A stretch of 64,000 nucleotides of DNA, from assembly GCF_932294415.1 (NCBI RefSeq), contig NC_065539.1, forward strand, positions 36,950,001-37,014,000. Reading direction: 5' to 3'. Made by a program: the position numbers and the translations under genes. Source of the stretch: Quercus robur (lineage: Eukaryota > Streptophyta > Magnoliopsida > Fagales > Fagaceae). Shown piece after piece: positions 12,466 to 25,470 of the stretch. Every line of letters begins with the position of its first letter. Position 1 is the first letter of the stretch. A model generated the notes under the pieces. It saw nothing but the letters and a program-made list of their open reading frames with translations, did not search any database and was not told the DNA's origin.

Positions 12466-13916
12466 GAGCACTCACAGCAGTGAAGGCATATTGCTATATT
12501 GCTAAAATTTAGCTCCACAAATACAAAAATCTTGCTGCAGCAGAGGAGCTAAATCTAAAAATTTTAGCTCCATTGCTACAGTACACATCTATCTATAGAT
12601 GTGCACTGTAGCTGAGAGCTAATAATAATAATAATTTTTTATTCCTCAGCCAGATTAAAATATTATTTTTCCTTTTTTTTTTTTTTCTTCTCAGAATTCT
12701 CACAATCTCTCAACTTTCAGACCTCTCACGCTGCCGCTCCCTGACCCACGCCACCGACCCACGTCACCAACACACGACGCCGTAGACCCAGCTCCGACCA
12801 TGGCAACCCCCACCACCCCCCCCCCCCACCACATCAAGTACAAATCCAACCATACCCACACTCATCAAACCCACCACCATCAATATCAATCACCACCTCC
12901 ACCACCACGGCAACCCCTACCACCACCACATTAATCACAAACTCAACCACACCCACACTCATCAAACCCACCACTGCCAGAGAAAAAAAAAAGAAGCAAA
13001 CTTCGGCAAAACCCATAGCCAAAATGGTTTCTTCTGCAATTTTTTCCTTTGGACCAAAAAAAAAAAAAAAACATGAACCAAAGGTTGATAGAGGCGTGGT
13101 GGTGGACCTAGTGGCGTTGCTTTAGTTGGGCTGAGCAGAATTGAAGCTTGTGTCTTGGACAGAGAAATAAAGAGAGAACAGTTGAAAAATGGAGAAGGAG
13201 ATGAGAAGAAAAAGTAACAAAAAGATAAAAAAATAAAAAATAAGAAATGGTTGAAAGTTAAAAGGTGTGGCTGAGGGTGGATGAGATAAGAGGACTACAT
13301 GTGTGGAGGAGAAAAAAAAAGCAGAAGGAGAAGAAAGAAACATGTATTTGGATGAAAAAAAAATAAGATAATGGGAAAAATAAAATAAAGAATAATAAGA
13401 AATTAAAATTAAGAAATGTTACCATAATATTTTTGTAATAAATTTTAAGTGGTAGGTTATTACTATCTAATATTTGTGAGAAAAAAAATAATTTTTTTGA
13501 TGGTGGCGGTTGCGGTTGCGGTGGCGGTGGTGGTAGTGACAGTGGTGGTAGCAATGGCTATGATTATTGTTTATTGTAGAGAATATATTATTCTATCATG
13601 TGGTATCGGCGGTGGAAGAGTTGGCGGCGACAGCAGCAGAAGAGTCAGCAGCGGTGGTGGTGGCGGTGGTGATGGCAGTGGCGGTGGCGACAGTGGTAGC
13701 TGTAGCGATTGCGGGTAGTTGTGATTGTTGTTTATTGTAGTGGATATATTATTTTATTATAGTAGATATATTATTTTATTGTGATGTTTATATTATTTTA
13801 TTGTGTTGAAAGTTAAAATAGATCCATTGTTGCAGCATGTGTGTAGGTAAAATAGATAAAGTAACTTTTGGTGGAGCTAAAAAGCTAAATTTTTAGCTCC
13901 ACTGCTATGGATGCTC
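12466..13916. mobile_element. PIF/Harbinger-like element with C-rich interior, 1.45 kb
   Basis: The ends are GAGCACTCACAGCAGTG and, on the other strand, GAGCATCCATAGCAGTG. TTA flanks both sides (12463-12465 and 13917-13919). A hairpin with stems GCTACAGT and ACTGTAGC lies at 12574-12613. The interior has CCACCAC-type trinucleotide-rich DNA at about 12720-12975 and a GGTGGCGGT-rich stretch at about 13500-13720. No transposase is visible. Related elements lie at 3530-3810 and 62327-63682. Confidence 0.75.
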
Positions 13917-14418
13917 TTACAAGTTGTTGGGGGGCATTTTTTGTTGCCCATATGATGTTCAAGGAGTCAAAACCGAGACTCGACTTTAGGCTTGGCACAT
14001 GGGCCAAAAGGCTATCGGTGAAGTGTGAAAGACCCATTTTGCTCAAAGTCTAGGTTGCATTCAACAAAAATTATAATAAGGCCTCAAAACTACCTCCTGA
14101 AAAGATAAGCTAACACAAAGGATGACCCACCACAACAAGTGTTTAAATAATAGTCTAGTGGTAAGTAAGAGAAATGTCCAATGGTAGATGTTTGGAAAAT
14201 TAATAAATGTATTTGCATAGTAAAAATTGTGCATTTCCTCTATAGTTGATTTATATAGAAGTTTGTCCATTATAACAAGTACGCAAGAGGAAAAATGGTT
14301 CAGCAGCGAATATGACAGACCTCTAACGATAATGTCTGATTAGTCAATAAATGTGTTTATATGATAAAAATAATATAGTTTCTTTATTATTATCAAGTTA
14401 TCATGGAGAAGGTATTAG

Positions 14419-14518
14419 GTGAGACGGGCGTATAAGCCCATTGTCTCACTGACATGTGGGACCCATGCGCATGGGTCCCACATGTCAGTGAGACAATGGG
14501 CTTATATGCCCGTCTCAC
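14419..14518. mobile_element. Near-perfect 100-bp palindrome (tiny MITE)
   Basis: Two 50-bp arms meet at ATGC/GCAT around 14468-14469 without a loop and differ at one position. The outer end reads GTGAGACGGGC on each strand. TTA lies one base outside the left arm and directly outside the right arm, so a TWA-duplicating element is plausible. Transcribed RNA would fold into a long hairpin. Confidence 0.85.
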
Positions 14519-17500
14519 TTAGAATTTTCTCATTATCATTAGGGAAAACTTCCATAGTATCCAAAAAATTATGGCTTTCATCATAATAACAATAAACAAG
14601 GATTAAAGACTTCATAATTACAAGTAAAAGAGGAAAAAATTGGATGGAATGAAGGGAGAGAGATTCTAGCTCAATGCAGCACATATTGAACTAAGATTTT
14701 TGGAATATCTATATGTGGGGCATGAATGGTGGTGTAGGCTATTTTTGAGTGAGTGGGTATTTAAGCTTGTAGTGGTGTGATGGAGTTAATTTTGATTCTA
14801 AGGCTTTTATGGGTAAAAAATTGTTTGTGACTGATTAGGAAACATTTATGGGTTATGAATATGCAAAAAAAGAAAGGGAATGTCTGAGGCTAAGTGAGTG
14901 TGGGTTAAGGGGAATGATTTATGAGCTTGGGGAGTGTTGAACCACAAGCAAAGTGATAAGAAAATCAGAAATTTCAAAGAGGTTTGGTGTCTATTTTAAA
15001 GTGTTGGGATTTTCTGAGAACATGGAATGTGATGTTTATGGGTAAGTGTATATGAGCATTTATGGACTAAAGGCTAGTTTCTGAACTAAAGGACTGACTT
15101 ATGGGTTGAAAATAGTATGATGGGTAAGGAATTTTATGATAAGATTTGTTGTCTTCCATGAGTTGATGGTAGTTCCCTTTTACAGTGAAACTTAAGGGAT
15201 TGATTAGCAAAAGTCCAAAAATATAGGACTAATTAGGGGCAAGACAACAGACTTAATTATCCTAGGATTTAGCCTAAAATGAGAGATTTGCTTTTGGGGC
15301 TATTTTGTTTTTTTGGGCAATGTCACACATGGATAAAAATTAGCATAATCTTGTATTAAATGTTAAGAATTCTAAGATTGTGTTCAACCAATGAGATTAA
15401 GGTAGGTATTAAGAAGGAATCTTAGTACTACAACTGAGATTTGGACCCTAGGAAGTAGGATTCAACACTCCAAGCTAGGTATCAAACTTTAAGTCCACTT
15501 CAGAGGGTTTCACTAGAGACCCCTTTATGCCTTCCAAACCACATATTCCCAAATTTTCCCCTTTAGGATTCATGCGCTTGGTTCATAAAGCAATTACATA
15601 CATTTTTAGTAATAAAATAAACTATTTGGTTGAGGATTTCATGAGCTTGGAGGTATTGGTTATGGCTTCCTTGAGTTGTGAACAAAACTTGGGGAAGAAG
15701 GGTATTTATTGCCCATTAGCCTTTAGGTGTCAGTCTCTGATACTGTTCACGTCAGAGTTGGCAGTGGGATAGGTGGTCAGCTCCTAATTTGGTTTAGGAG
15801 CTTGGTTGCTTCTTGAGGTGACCTTCAGCAGAATGCAGAACTGAATGGAGTTCTCTAGCGGGATCAATTTGCACACATGGGCTGTTTTGGTTGAGATTTT
15901 ATGTTGGGCTTGGCCATGAGGGTTGAGTATTTTGGTGGGCCTTTGACTTAGTGGTTCTCTCCACTTGGGCCTATCCTTTCGCTTTCTCATTGTAAGCCCT
16001 ACAAAATGGACAAAACTACCATATATTGCCATAGATTTTTATTCCACATAGGATTTAGTTGTTAGTAGAAATAAAACGAATCCATGAGCTTTAATAAATA
16101 TTTATGATAGGTTTTGGGTATTAATTTTCATGGGATTTAAATAACAACTTGTATAGTTTCTCATAATTTTTGCTATGGATTACTTTGTAAATAATATTTT
16201 CTTTAGGGCTTTTAAATAATGACCTCCAATATTTTCTTGAGAATAATATTTAAAATGGGTTTTAAATAGAGGCAATATCCATGGGTTTTAAATAAATATG
16301 GTAACAACCACTATAATGGAATAATGTAATATTCTCATGAGTTTTTCTATAAATAATCATAATGGGCATGTAGGATGAATAATAATCATGAGTTTTGGAA
16401 ATAAATATTATGAATGTTGTGATGTAAGATAGATAATGAACATGAGTTTATAATATGATATGAAATAAATAAATGTCATGTGTCTAAGATAAAGAATCCT
16501 AACTTTTCATGGGCTTTTATAAGATGATTGTCATGAGTTTTGAGAATAGATAATTCATAAATTCCATTAGCTTGTAATATTATAGTAATAGGTTTAAGAA
16601 TCTAAAGTATTGTTCATTATTGGAATTTTAAGTAAAATAATTATGATATAGTATTTTGTCAAGTATTAATGACCTTGGACTTTTGATAAAATAGTGTCAA
16701 GTAGTTAGCTTGGACTTTTATAGTGCCAACGTAAGTTGGACTTTTGATATTACCAATGAGAATTGAGATTTGATATTATCAATGAGAATTGAGATTTGAT
16801 ATTGCCAATGATAATTGGGTTTTAAATATTGCCAGCGAGAACTGGGTTTTGATATTGCTAATGAGAATTGGGTTTTTATTGTTACCAATGAAAATTGGGC
16901 TTTAGATATTGCCAGCTAGAACTGGGCTTTGATATTGCCAACGAGAATTGCGCTTTGATGTTGCCAATGAAAATTGGGTTTTGATGTTGCTAATAAGAAT
17001 TGGGTTTTGATATTACTAATGTGAATTAGGCTTTGGATAAATAAATTGTCATGGGTTTAAACCATGGGCTTTGATTATAGATTTGAACTCCATTGATAAA
17101 ATTGACATGGGTTTAAATAATGGGCTTTGATTATAGATTTGAATTCCATTGACGAAATTGTTTTGCCATGGACTTGAATCATGACCTTTTCAAATATTGC
17201 CAAGAATAAATATTCTTGGGTTTTAAATAGAATAGGATGTGTGTATTGGGTTCATAGGGTCGGTTTTGGACTTAGCTAAATAATGATAATAAAATTGGAT
17301 AAAATATGAGTTTTTGGGCTTTTTGTGATAATTTATATCATGACCCAATTTAGATAATGAGATATGAAATATTTGTGATTAACATAATAACAGAGCAAAA
17401 AATATTTAGGAAAATCCAATAACTTATTAGTGGTATTTGAAAATAAATAAGTGATACTCAAATAAAATTAGGTGTAAAAAAAAAAGTACCCTAACACAAG

Positions 17501-17519
17501 TCAAACCAAGAAGTTTAAT
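14519..17519. other. Unrecognised intergenic stretch
   Basis: Three kilobases without a recognisable gene. Two short open frames (15527-15772 on + and 15784-16032 on -) have no known motif. The part from about 16050 is made of AT-rich phrases repeated with drift, such as GGTTTTAAATA, ATGGGCTTTGATTATAGATT and CATGAGTTT, and includes the minisatellite at 16720-17040. The stretch may be a decayed retrotransposon, but I cannot name it. Confidence 0.5.
16720..17040 (+). repeat. Degenerate minisatellite, period about 30 bp
   Basis: About ten diverged copies of a unit like TTGATATTGCCAATGAGAA followed by TTGGGTT. The copies differ by substitutions and by small changes of length. The array fades out into AT-rich DNA at both ends. 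Confidence 0.75.
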
Positions 17520-17529
17520 AATTTAATTT

Positions 17530-18073
17530 GGGATAATTACACTCTCTTTCCTTGAAATTTGAGAGAATGACACTCAACCCCAAACCAAAATGGAAAAAAC
17601 ACTCTCATCTCTTGAGGTTTGAAAAAATTAACACTCCCCCTTTTGTTTATATTAGTGACAAAATATTCCAAATTTCTATAATAATCTCTTTACAAAAGTT
17701 TAACTATGGTTATTAAAAAATAACTTATAAATTTGAAATAAAAATGTAAAATCTATCAAGCACCAAAACATTTACAATGACAAAACTCTCCATAACCCGG
17801 AGAAAAAAGAAAAAAAATAATAAAAAAAATTCATACTTTATGTTTTGAAATACACTTCAATTAAAAATTTTATACAATGAATTTTAATTTTGAAATGGAA
17901 GATAATTCTTGAAACCAGCCCTTAAACAAAGAACATATTAGTACATAACATTTTTAATAATAATTTAAGAAAGTTTGGTCATTCAGATGTCAAGGGGGAA
18001 ATGTTTTTTTTCCTTCAAGTTTGGGGTGGAGTGTTATTTCCCCAAACTTCAAGAGAGAGGAGTGTTATTATCC
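17530..18073. mobile_element. MULE-like MITE with 10-bp target duplication
   Basis: The left end reads GGGATAATTACACTCTC and the right end, on the other strand, GGATAATAACACTCCTC. The arms stay similar for about 60 bp, including AACACTC and ACCCCAAAC words. The 10-bp sequence AATTTAATTT flanks both sides exactly (17520-17529 and 18074-18083). The 544-bp body is noncoding. Confidence 0.8.
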
Positions 18074-18197
18074 AATTTAATTTTGTGCTTAATGGACTTC
18101 CATGGGCATCTATCACTTGTTATTGATTAGCCCAACTTGCCAAGGGCATTATAGTTGAATTAGCACCTCTCCATATAAGTGCTTAGGGTTTTTTTGT

Positions 18198-18216
18198 GGG
18201 GGGGGGGGGGGGGGGG
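18198..18216 (+). repeat. Poly-G run (19 G)
   Basis: A homopolymer run of 19 G after a T run, in intergenic DNA. One of four G or C runs of at least 18 in the window. Confidence 0.9.
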
Positions 18217-18296
18217 TGGTAATGGTTCAAGTTGTATGGTTAGCATTATATTGTCATTATTTATACCATTCAAGTTTTGATACAATGGTGGGTCCC

Positions 18297-18470
18297 AATT
18301 AGTTTAATTCATAGAGTTCCTTATTTTTTTATTTTGTCCTTTAGCAAAAAACTCTAGGGTTCAAACCGCAACTATATCAAAAACCAATTAAGTGCCTTGA
18401 CTTGATGATAAAAAACAATTATCATGGAGCACATATCATAAATTAAAATTCTATTGTATCTAAAAATAAT
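18297..18470 (+). mobile_element. Diverged tRNA-derived SINE copy
   Basis: The B box is GGTTCAAACC near 18358-18367, followed by ATATCAAAAACCAATTAAGT, TTGACTTGATGATAAAA, CAATTATCATGGAGCACA and CATAAATTAAAAT, matching in order the copy at 34125-34285. The A-box half is decayed. It ends in an A-rich tail. Confidence 0.6.
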
Positions 18471-19468
18471 AATAAAAAAAAAGAAGTTTTGATTTAACAT
18501 GCTTGAATATCCCGCATTAATATAAATTATTAAGGACAAAGATTGACTACAAATTTATTTTTTTATTTTATTTTTTTGCGGTCAATGGATACAACTCCCA
18601 TTAAAAAAAATTAGCACGACTCCATATTTTGAAAATCTAATCATTGGATTGCGTATTCTTTATATTTTTAACACACATGTCAAATTTCGTGTAAATTATA
18701 CATTTACTATTCGATCCATAATCTTATTTTTAATGCATAGTTTTAAATTATAAAAATTTGAAATTTAAACATTTGATTGATGATATAGTTATTAATCTTT
18801 GATCTTTTGAAAATTCATAAAGAATATAATTAGAAAATGTAATCCAATAATGGATTTGTCGGCATTCACATTCAATAAAAATATATTAAGTGGAGTTGTA
18901 GTCATTAGTTACAATTCTACAAACTAGTTTATAGCCAAATTTTGTTTGATTATTAATTAATGAAGTTGTTATTTATTTCTTGTGCACAATCCTCATTTCC
19001 TAATTTCCCCTCGACTGCAATCTTTAACATTTGCAACTTTCAGTTGATTTATTTTGAAATCTGAATTACACATTTTTCATTCAAGACGTAATTGATGCAT
19101 CCTTCTGGTCATTATTATGTCAGCATCTTTTTCTTAAGACCATTAAAGAAGAAAATATAACAATCCAATATTGAATTGGTGGCTCTTAAGTGACATTGAC
19201 CTTATCTGATAAGGTATGGAACTTGGATCAAGAAAAGGTATGGATGCCAAAACCAGCTAATCTTTCCATTGCCTCATTTGTTCCAATAAAATTACTACGT
19301 GCACATTTGTTTATGTGACTTGCAAAAGTATCTGTGTGATGAGTTAACATTAATCTGCCATATGTAAATCTCAATTAAGGAGGAACAATTTTAATGGGCA
19401 AGAAAAAAGTTCTGTTTTTTTTAAACACAGCCACCTTAACTAGATCATAATTTGTAATGATTAATCAT
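18471..19468. other. AT-rich intergenic DNA and 3' flank of the RRM gene
   Basis: No coding potential is seen. The part next to 19469 must contain the 3' UTR of the minus-strand RRM gene; its polyadenylation site cannot be fixed from the sequence. Confidence 0.55.
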
Positions 19469-22400
19469 TCATAGTTCATCATGTCTATTGGATCTCCAAC
19501 GCATTGCAGTCATAACAGCTAGAATATGTCTTCTTTCATTTGGCTGACTCCAAAGGGCTTGGAGGATTTTAGGTGGAAATACAGGAGCGGGCCGAGCAAG
19601 CAACCGGTGACCATCTACTTCCATTCCATTCAAACTGGAATAAAATACAGAAGCATGATTAAAATATCTTAATAATAATGTTCATAAAAGAGTTCTTGAA
19701 AGTATTACTGAAATTACCTATTGAGAATGTGTAACATATTAGGCCATTCACAGAGCTTGAAATGCACATCCCCTGTGCCTGCATATCTCATGACTATTGC
19801 TTTGACCTCTCCAAAAGAACTGCATATGTCATGGATTTTCCCTTGCAGGCTATTAATGTTTGAAACACGTACAACTGTCGTTCTTGGTGCATCAATTCTA
19901 AAGATCAAGAGCTGCTTCCCAGAAATATATATGGAATGTTTTGCAATTGCTCTCTCTTTGGAATCTTCTGTCTGCAAAGAGGCACTTAAAACATAAATAA
20001 GAGAGGAATTCAAGATGTTGGTGTGCATCAAGAAAACTGTGCAGTCTGGTTGTGTTGGAAGGAACTAGGAGAGGTGCAAATCTAATTGGCATGTTTAGCT
20101 TTGGAACTTGGCAGGGATAGAGTGGTGGCCAGCCCATGGTATAGATTGGGCTTCATATTAATCCCTCATCCCATTCCCTGCTCCTTCACCAAAGAAGAAA
20201 GGATCCAATGATTTTAAGTCCCATGTGAACAGAACTTGAGCTGTTAGTTATTCAAGTCAGCATTGTTCATAAACTATTGAGCCATATAGGATTTTCTCAG
20301 CCACAAGAGCAACCAAAAAAGGAGGAAAAATAAATACTAAAACACAAATTTAGATCTCAACTTCCATAGAATTTTAGAATCATACAATTATTATATAAAA
20401 TTTAATAAGAAGTTGTTTTAGGTGGAAGCCACAGCCATAACACAAACTATGTTAAAGAATCTAAGAAGACACTTCGTATTTATGATAGATTAATACCAGC
20501 AACAATGGTGACAGAAACCTCACCTCAAATTCCACATAAGCAACACAACTAGATGAACCCAAGTAAAAGCTGGATATGCCACTCCCACAGAAAGCAAGAG
20601 CTTCTTGCAGCTGATCTGAGCTTATATCATGAGTCAATTGTTCAATTTTCACTGTTCTGGTGGGATTCTTAACTAGTGCAGTAGGAACATCAGGATCACC
20701 AATTAGCTCAGGAACTAAAATCCTACTAGGGGCATCATCCACTGGAGAAGCCGCTTTCACAACAACATCTGCATTTCTTACAATCAGATCAGTTTTCTTG
20801 AGAGCCTTTTGCAATCCTTCCCTTTTCTGCAATAAAACGAGATGACAAGTTTAACACAATGAATATTTTATGTCATAATTTAATTCACATTTTCTCCCAA
20901 TTAAAAATTTATGCCATGTTTGGCTGACAGACAGATGAGGTCAACTTTGTCACTCAACCTTTTTAGGGTGGAATGATCCCTCCCCATGAATTATTTTTGA
21001 TAATTTGATAGTTGGGGGAGGGGGGATTTGAACATTGGAAACACTAGGAGGTGCCAACCTAGTTGATCACTCCCCATGAATTATTTTTCAGCACTATGTA
21101 GTATGAAAATGAATGGGATGACTCCTAAATGAGAAATCAGAAGGCAGTTAAAGTTTAAACTATGATGCTAATGAGCACTAACCTTAAAATGCACATAGAC
21201 ATCTTTGAAAATGCTTCCTTTAACAGAGGAAATATGTTGTATCTTCACAATGGGCCCACAATCCTTAAATGCAGAAATTATATCACTGTCCTGTGTATTT
21301 CTGAACAGAAATCTAACCAATACTTTGTTTTCTGCAGATTCTTCTTTTGTAAAGTTTGTAATCAGAAAGTTATCTAGGTCTTCTTTAGCTGGAATAGGAA
21401 CCTGTGTGACTGGCTTTGACTTTATGTAATCAGAGGCTGCAAAATCTGAACTGTTATCCTGCTCATTCTCACTCAACTCAGCACATGCCATGAATGGAAA
21501 TCCCGTACTAGGCCTTCCACTCAAATTGTTACTTTCCTTGCCCATAGAATGGGTTATCAATGAAGCTTGTCCTCTATTAGCATCAGTGTCTTGCATATTA
21601 GCCTGGGGTTGGGCCCTTTCAACTGAGCCTCCCATCCTGACTTGTTTAGAATCAGTAAAGCTAGAACTATTATGAGATATAGCAGGTGATTTTTCGCTAG
21701 GCAGCTCCTTAATGCAGTAAATTAGATCTCTAATATCATAATCTTCTGAAATATTTTCCCCAGGAGTTTCACCCAAATCTTTTGAAAATGTACCGGGTGT
21801 TAAAGAGTTACTCTGTTTACAAGGAATTTCTCTAGATCGATCATTCTTTGTCCTATACAGGTCTGCCAAACCTTTGATCTTTTGGGCACCATTAGATGAA
21901 GTGGGAACTTTACCCACACCAGAGTCTGCCATCATTTTTTGAACTAAATTTGCAATTTTCTTATTAAGTTGATGCACTCCATCTGCACCATCTTTTTTCA
22001 ATATTCTAGAAGCTTCACCGGGTAATTGGTGCATTGAGTAAATTAAGTGCTCAACCTCTGCCTTTTGATTTCTATCCAAAACCCCAACAATGCCTGACAT
22101 CGCTTCCTCACGCAGCCTCTGCTCATTTTCAAGCTTGACTTTGGGTTGATCCTCTGAAGAGATTTCCCTCATCTTATGGGAACCTGCATTTCCTGAATTA
22201 ATTTTCTCATAACTGTGAGAATCTACAAATGATTCTGACGATTGAACGACATTTTCTGTCTCACTGTATCTAATATTATCTGGTCTAGTATGCACCTTAC
22301 TTACCTCAGGACCTGTCATTTTGACCAATTCCTCCGAATAAATTTCACTCATCATATGTGATGGCCCACTTGTCAGAGTTTTCTTCTCAGTAACAAGAGG

Positions 22401-24935
22401 ATATAAATTGGCTCCTGATGATTTACCTATACTTTCAGGGTTGCCATGTTCAGTTCTATAACTTCTATTTGGACAAGTACTTGTCTTGGTGAGCTCAGAA
22501 GCCGTTGCATCAACTACATCCCTGGAAGAGCTTTCTCCAATTAAATGAGATTCTACACTTGTTGAAAGACTCTCCTTGGTACTGTTAGAACCCTCTACAG
22601 CTTCAAAAGTCTGAAGTTCACTTTTGGGCTCGCCAAATTCAGTATTTTGTGATTTGTTCTGTGAAGTGATAATCTCAGATGCTCTCCTATTAGATGCAGA
22701 ATCTGATGTCTCACTGGTGATTTGATTCTGATGAGAATTCCCTAGCATCTTTTCCTTTATATTAGTAAAAATGCCCTTCAGAGTGTTCCATGCTCCCCCC
22801 ACTTTGTTACGAAGTTGTGTTGCTTCTGGGAGGTGCCCTGGATTCAATTCCATATATCTGTACATTTAAGGATTTCAATGTAAAGGCTTAAAAGATCACA
22901 ATACAATGAATACATAAAGCCCCTTGTCTCCCCAACCCCAAAATTCAAGCACAGACATGAAAAAGTGGTAGGCATGATGTGTGTAACATTTTTCATCTAA
23001 AAAAAAATATGATTAGAAGAAAAGAGAGACTCTTGTATACAAGAGGTGTACAGGACAGTAGAATCAAGGAAATCCAAAAAAAGAAGATGAAGAAATGGAA
23101 GAAACACTGTCTCTTCATTCAATCTTATAATGATATGTGTACAAATATAGACCCTAATGCAACTCAAAATTAAATTCTCTTAACTTCTTATAACTCATAG
23201 AGAATAGAAAGTGGTAAGTAGTGATTTCTCAAGCTTAAAGGGCTTTCTCAAAAAAAGAAAAAGAAAAAGAAAAAAAAGAGCTTACCGTAGATCATCACAG
23301 AGGAAAGAGGGTCTCAAGGAGAGATGAGACAGTTCTGGACAAAGTTCTCTATTACATGTTGGTTTTGTTTGAGTTATTTTGAGCAAGTCTATACTCTATT
23401 TCATGTTGGGACAGTAATGGACAATTATGGGATTTGGTTTTTATTTGATGTGGAAGTGTAAGAATACCTATCTGACGCATGTCAGGATCATATCATGTGT
23501 AACCCATGTCTGATACTCAGACACTGCACCCCTACAGCATGTTAGTGCTTCATTGACTAGACGTGCCAAAATCCCCCAAATGTGAAGGATGGATGAACAA
23601 GAAATCTAGTATTATGAGCAAGAATGAACAAGGGACACTGCACCAGTTCACCCCTACAGCTTGTTAGTGCTACATTGACTAAACTGTCTAGCATGTGTTA
23701 ATCTAAACAGCACATTTTCTGGTTTTCATCTGCATTGATGTTTGAGTCATGGCATATTCTTTTGTTCTTGGGGAGGAAATTACCTTTCTTCTCATTTCTT
23801 AATAATTTCATAGTCCTACCAAAAGCTAGAGAAGTAACTTTTGATTTCCCTTTCATTCTTCCAATCTTATCACTTATAGCTCCTTGGTTTGGGATATTGC
23901 TTCTCAATGATCCAAACCATTAAAAAAAAGTTAAAAAAAAAAAAGAAAAACATTTTATGACTTCAAAATTTGGCATTTATCTTTCCCTTATAATGAAACT
24001 CTGAAGAATCCCAAGGGATGGACAATTCTTTTTTGATAATCAAGAGAATTTTATTGTAAACAAGTTAGAAAACTAGAAATAAGGCCAAAGGCCACACAAT
24101 TAGAGCACACTACCAAAGACCAAAAACAACAGTAACTACAATGCCCATACCCATGGCAGCAAACACACAAAGCCAATACAATATCTATTCACCATACAAC
24201 ATTCCCTAAAGGGATGGACATTTCACAGGTTCAAGACTTCAAGCTCCAAATATACCAGCTTGTCCACATGACAGCAGATTTTGCATATTTATGATTTTAT
24301 TTGACCATTAGTATCAAATACCATAAAGTTTCTCTTTTGGGTCGAAAACTCCCACCCAAGTGGTTCTAACTTCTCAATTGCTCAGAACCCAGTTACCTGA
24401 GGTGCAGTTATGCAACCATTGAAAAATCATGAATTATAAGAGGGAAAAGAAAATAAAACAATGTTCTTTAAATTTGTACCCATATTAAAATAAACAATCA
24501 TTATCAACAACCTCTTTTTTAGCTAATATAACTCTCAATAAACAACCATACAACATGAACGTATAAGAAGACTAAAGCCTAAACTTCAAACTAATAATAA
24601 TAAAAAGAGTTTGTGGGTTTCGAAAAGACCTCACTTCTTCATTTCTGGTTTTGTAGCCACTGCCCTCTGCTCAACTTTCTTTGAGTCCAAAGACTGCTGG
24701 GTCTCTATCCTGAACGAAGGCTTAGTTGAACACCATCTTTGTGATATGGGAAGCCCTGAAATAACATTGCAATCAAAACCTAGAAAATGCTTTTAAGAAA
24801 ACACAATCATGTAGTAGTAGTAGTAGTAGTAATAGTTTTGGTGAAGTGGGTTTTACCCATCTTGCGGAAATGAAGCTGAAGCGCTGGTTTTGGAAGAAGA
24901 AGAAGAAGACGAGTACGTGAGAGTGAGAGCACCAT
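19469..24935 (-). CDS. Three-RRM RNA-binding protein with organelle presequence, six exons
   Basis: Exons, in minus order, 24935-24857, 24755-24635, 22857-21183, 20826-20524, 19971-19718 and 19634-19469 join in frame to 865 codons plus TGA, all with GT-AG introns. The N terminus (MVLSLSRTRLLLLLPKPALQ, later RWCSTKPSFR) has no acidic residue before about position 44 and many Arg, Leu and Ser, typical of a mitochondrial, possibly dual, presequence. Residues 67-570 are Ser/Glu/Lys-rich and probably disordered, with a conserved-looking opening (MELNPGHLPEATQLRNKVG). Three RRM-like folds follow: about 577-650 (RNP2-like VLVRFLF, RNP1-like KDVYVHFK), about 682-750 (RTVKIEQL, CVAYVEFE) and about 757-830 (TVVRVSNI, GTGDVHFK). 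The RNP motifs are weak in aromatics. An organelle RNA-processing role is inferred from the layout; I do not recognise a named orthologue. Confidence 0.88.
22858..24634 (-). other. Intron 2 of the RRM gene
   Basis: A 1.78-kb intron with no coding sequence that I can support. A phrase around CCCCTACAGC-TGTTAGTGCT-CATTGACTA occurs twice, imperfectly, near 23530 and 23650. The stretch at about 24025-24210 resembles the A-rich reverse-oriented tail of a LINE, but too little remains to classify it. Confidence 0.5.
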
Positions 24936-25470
24936 CGTATTTGTTTTTGTGGGTGATCTCTCCTCCTTGTGGTTGTGGTTGTGGACTGACTGGTGTTTTG
25001 GGCAGCAGATGGGGGAAGGGTTTTAAGGGAGGTTTTAGGAAATAGATTTTTTCATTTCTCCTTACTTTAAATTTTAAAACTTTTTTTTTGCTTTTTTGGG
25101 CAAGGGTTTTTAACTTTTTATATTTATAGTATCGGTTTGGTTCAGCGTTTTTGGGCCAAAACACGCCATTCCGATTTTAAATAGTGATTTTTCATTTTTC
25201 GGAGTTTGGTAAAGATTTCCAAATAGTGTGTTTGAAAATCGCAATCAACCCAAAAGCATGTTTTGGTAATGGACTATCTAAGGTGGAATACGAAAATGCA
25301 TTCCAAGCTTACATTGTTACCGTTGCTAGTTCTGCTTATTATTCCTAAATGACACTTATATATTTATTTATAGTAAAACACTTTTTTTTTTTTTTAATGT
25401 GAAATGACATGAAATTATATGTATATTTTTTAAAATCGAATTATAATTTTGAGGTATAAGGTGTATTTAA

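Noticed and set aside
13449-13718. Gly-rich frame on +
   Set aside because: Trinucleotide-rich DNA inside a PIF/Harbinger-like element; no independent support.
15527-16032. Two adjacent short frames on opposite strands
   Set aside because: No domain, no splice-compatible continuation and no codon bias that I can defend; reported only as unrecognised DNA.
24025-24210. Possible LINE tail in RRM-gene intron 2
   Set aside because: Only general resemblance in composition and an A-rich end; no coding remnant seen, so not listed as a mobile element.
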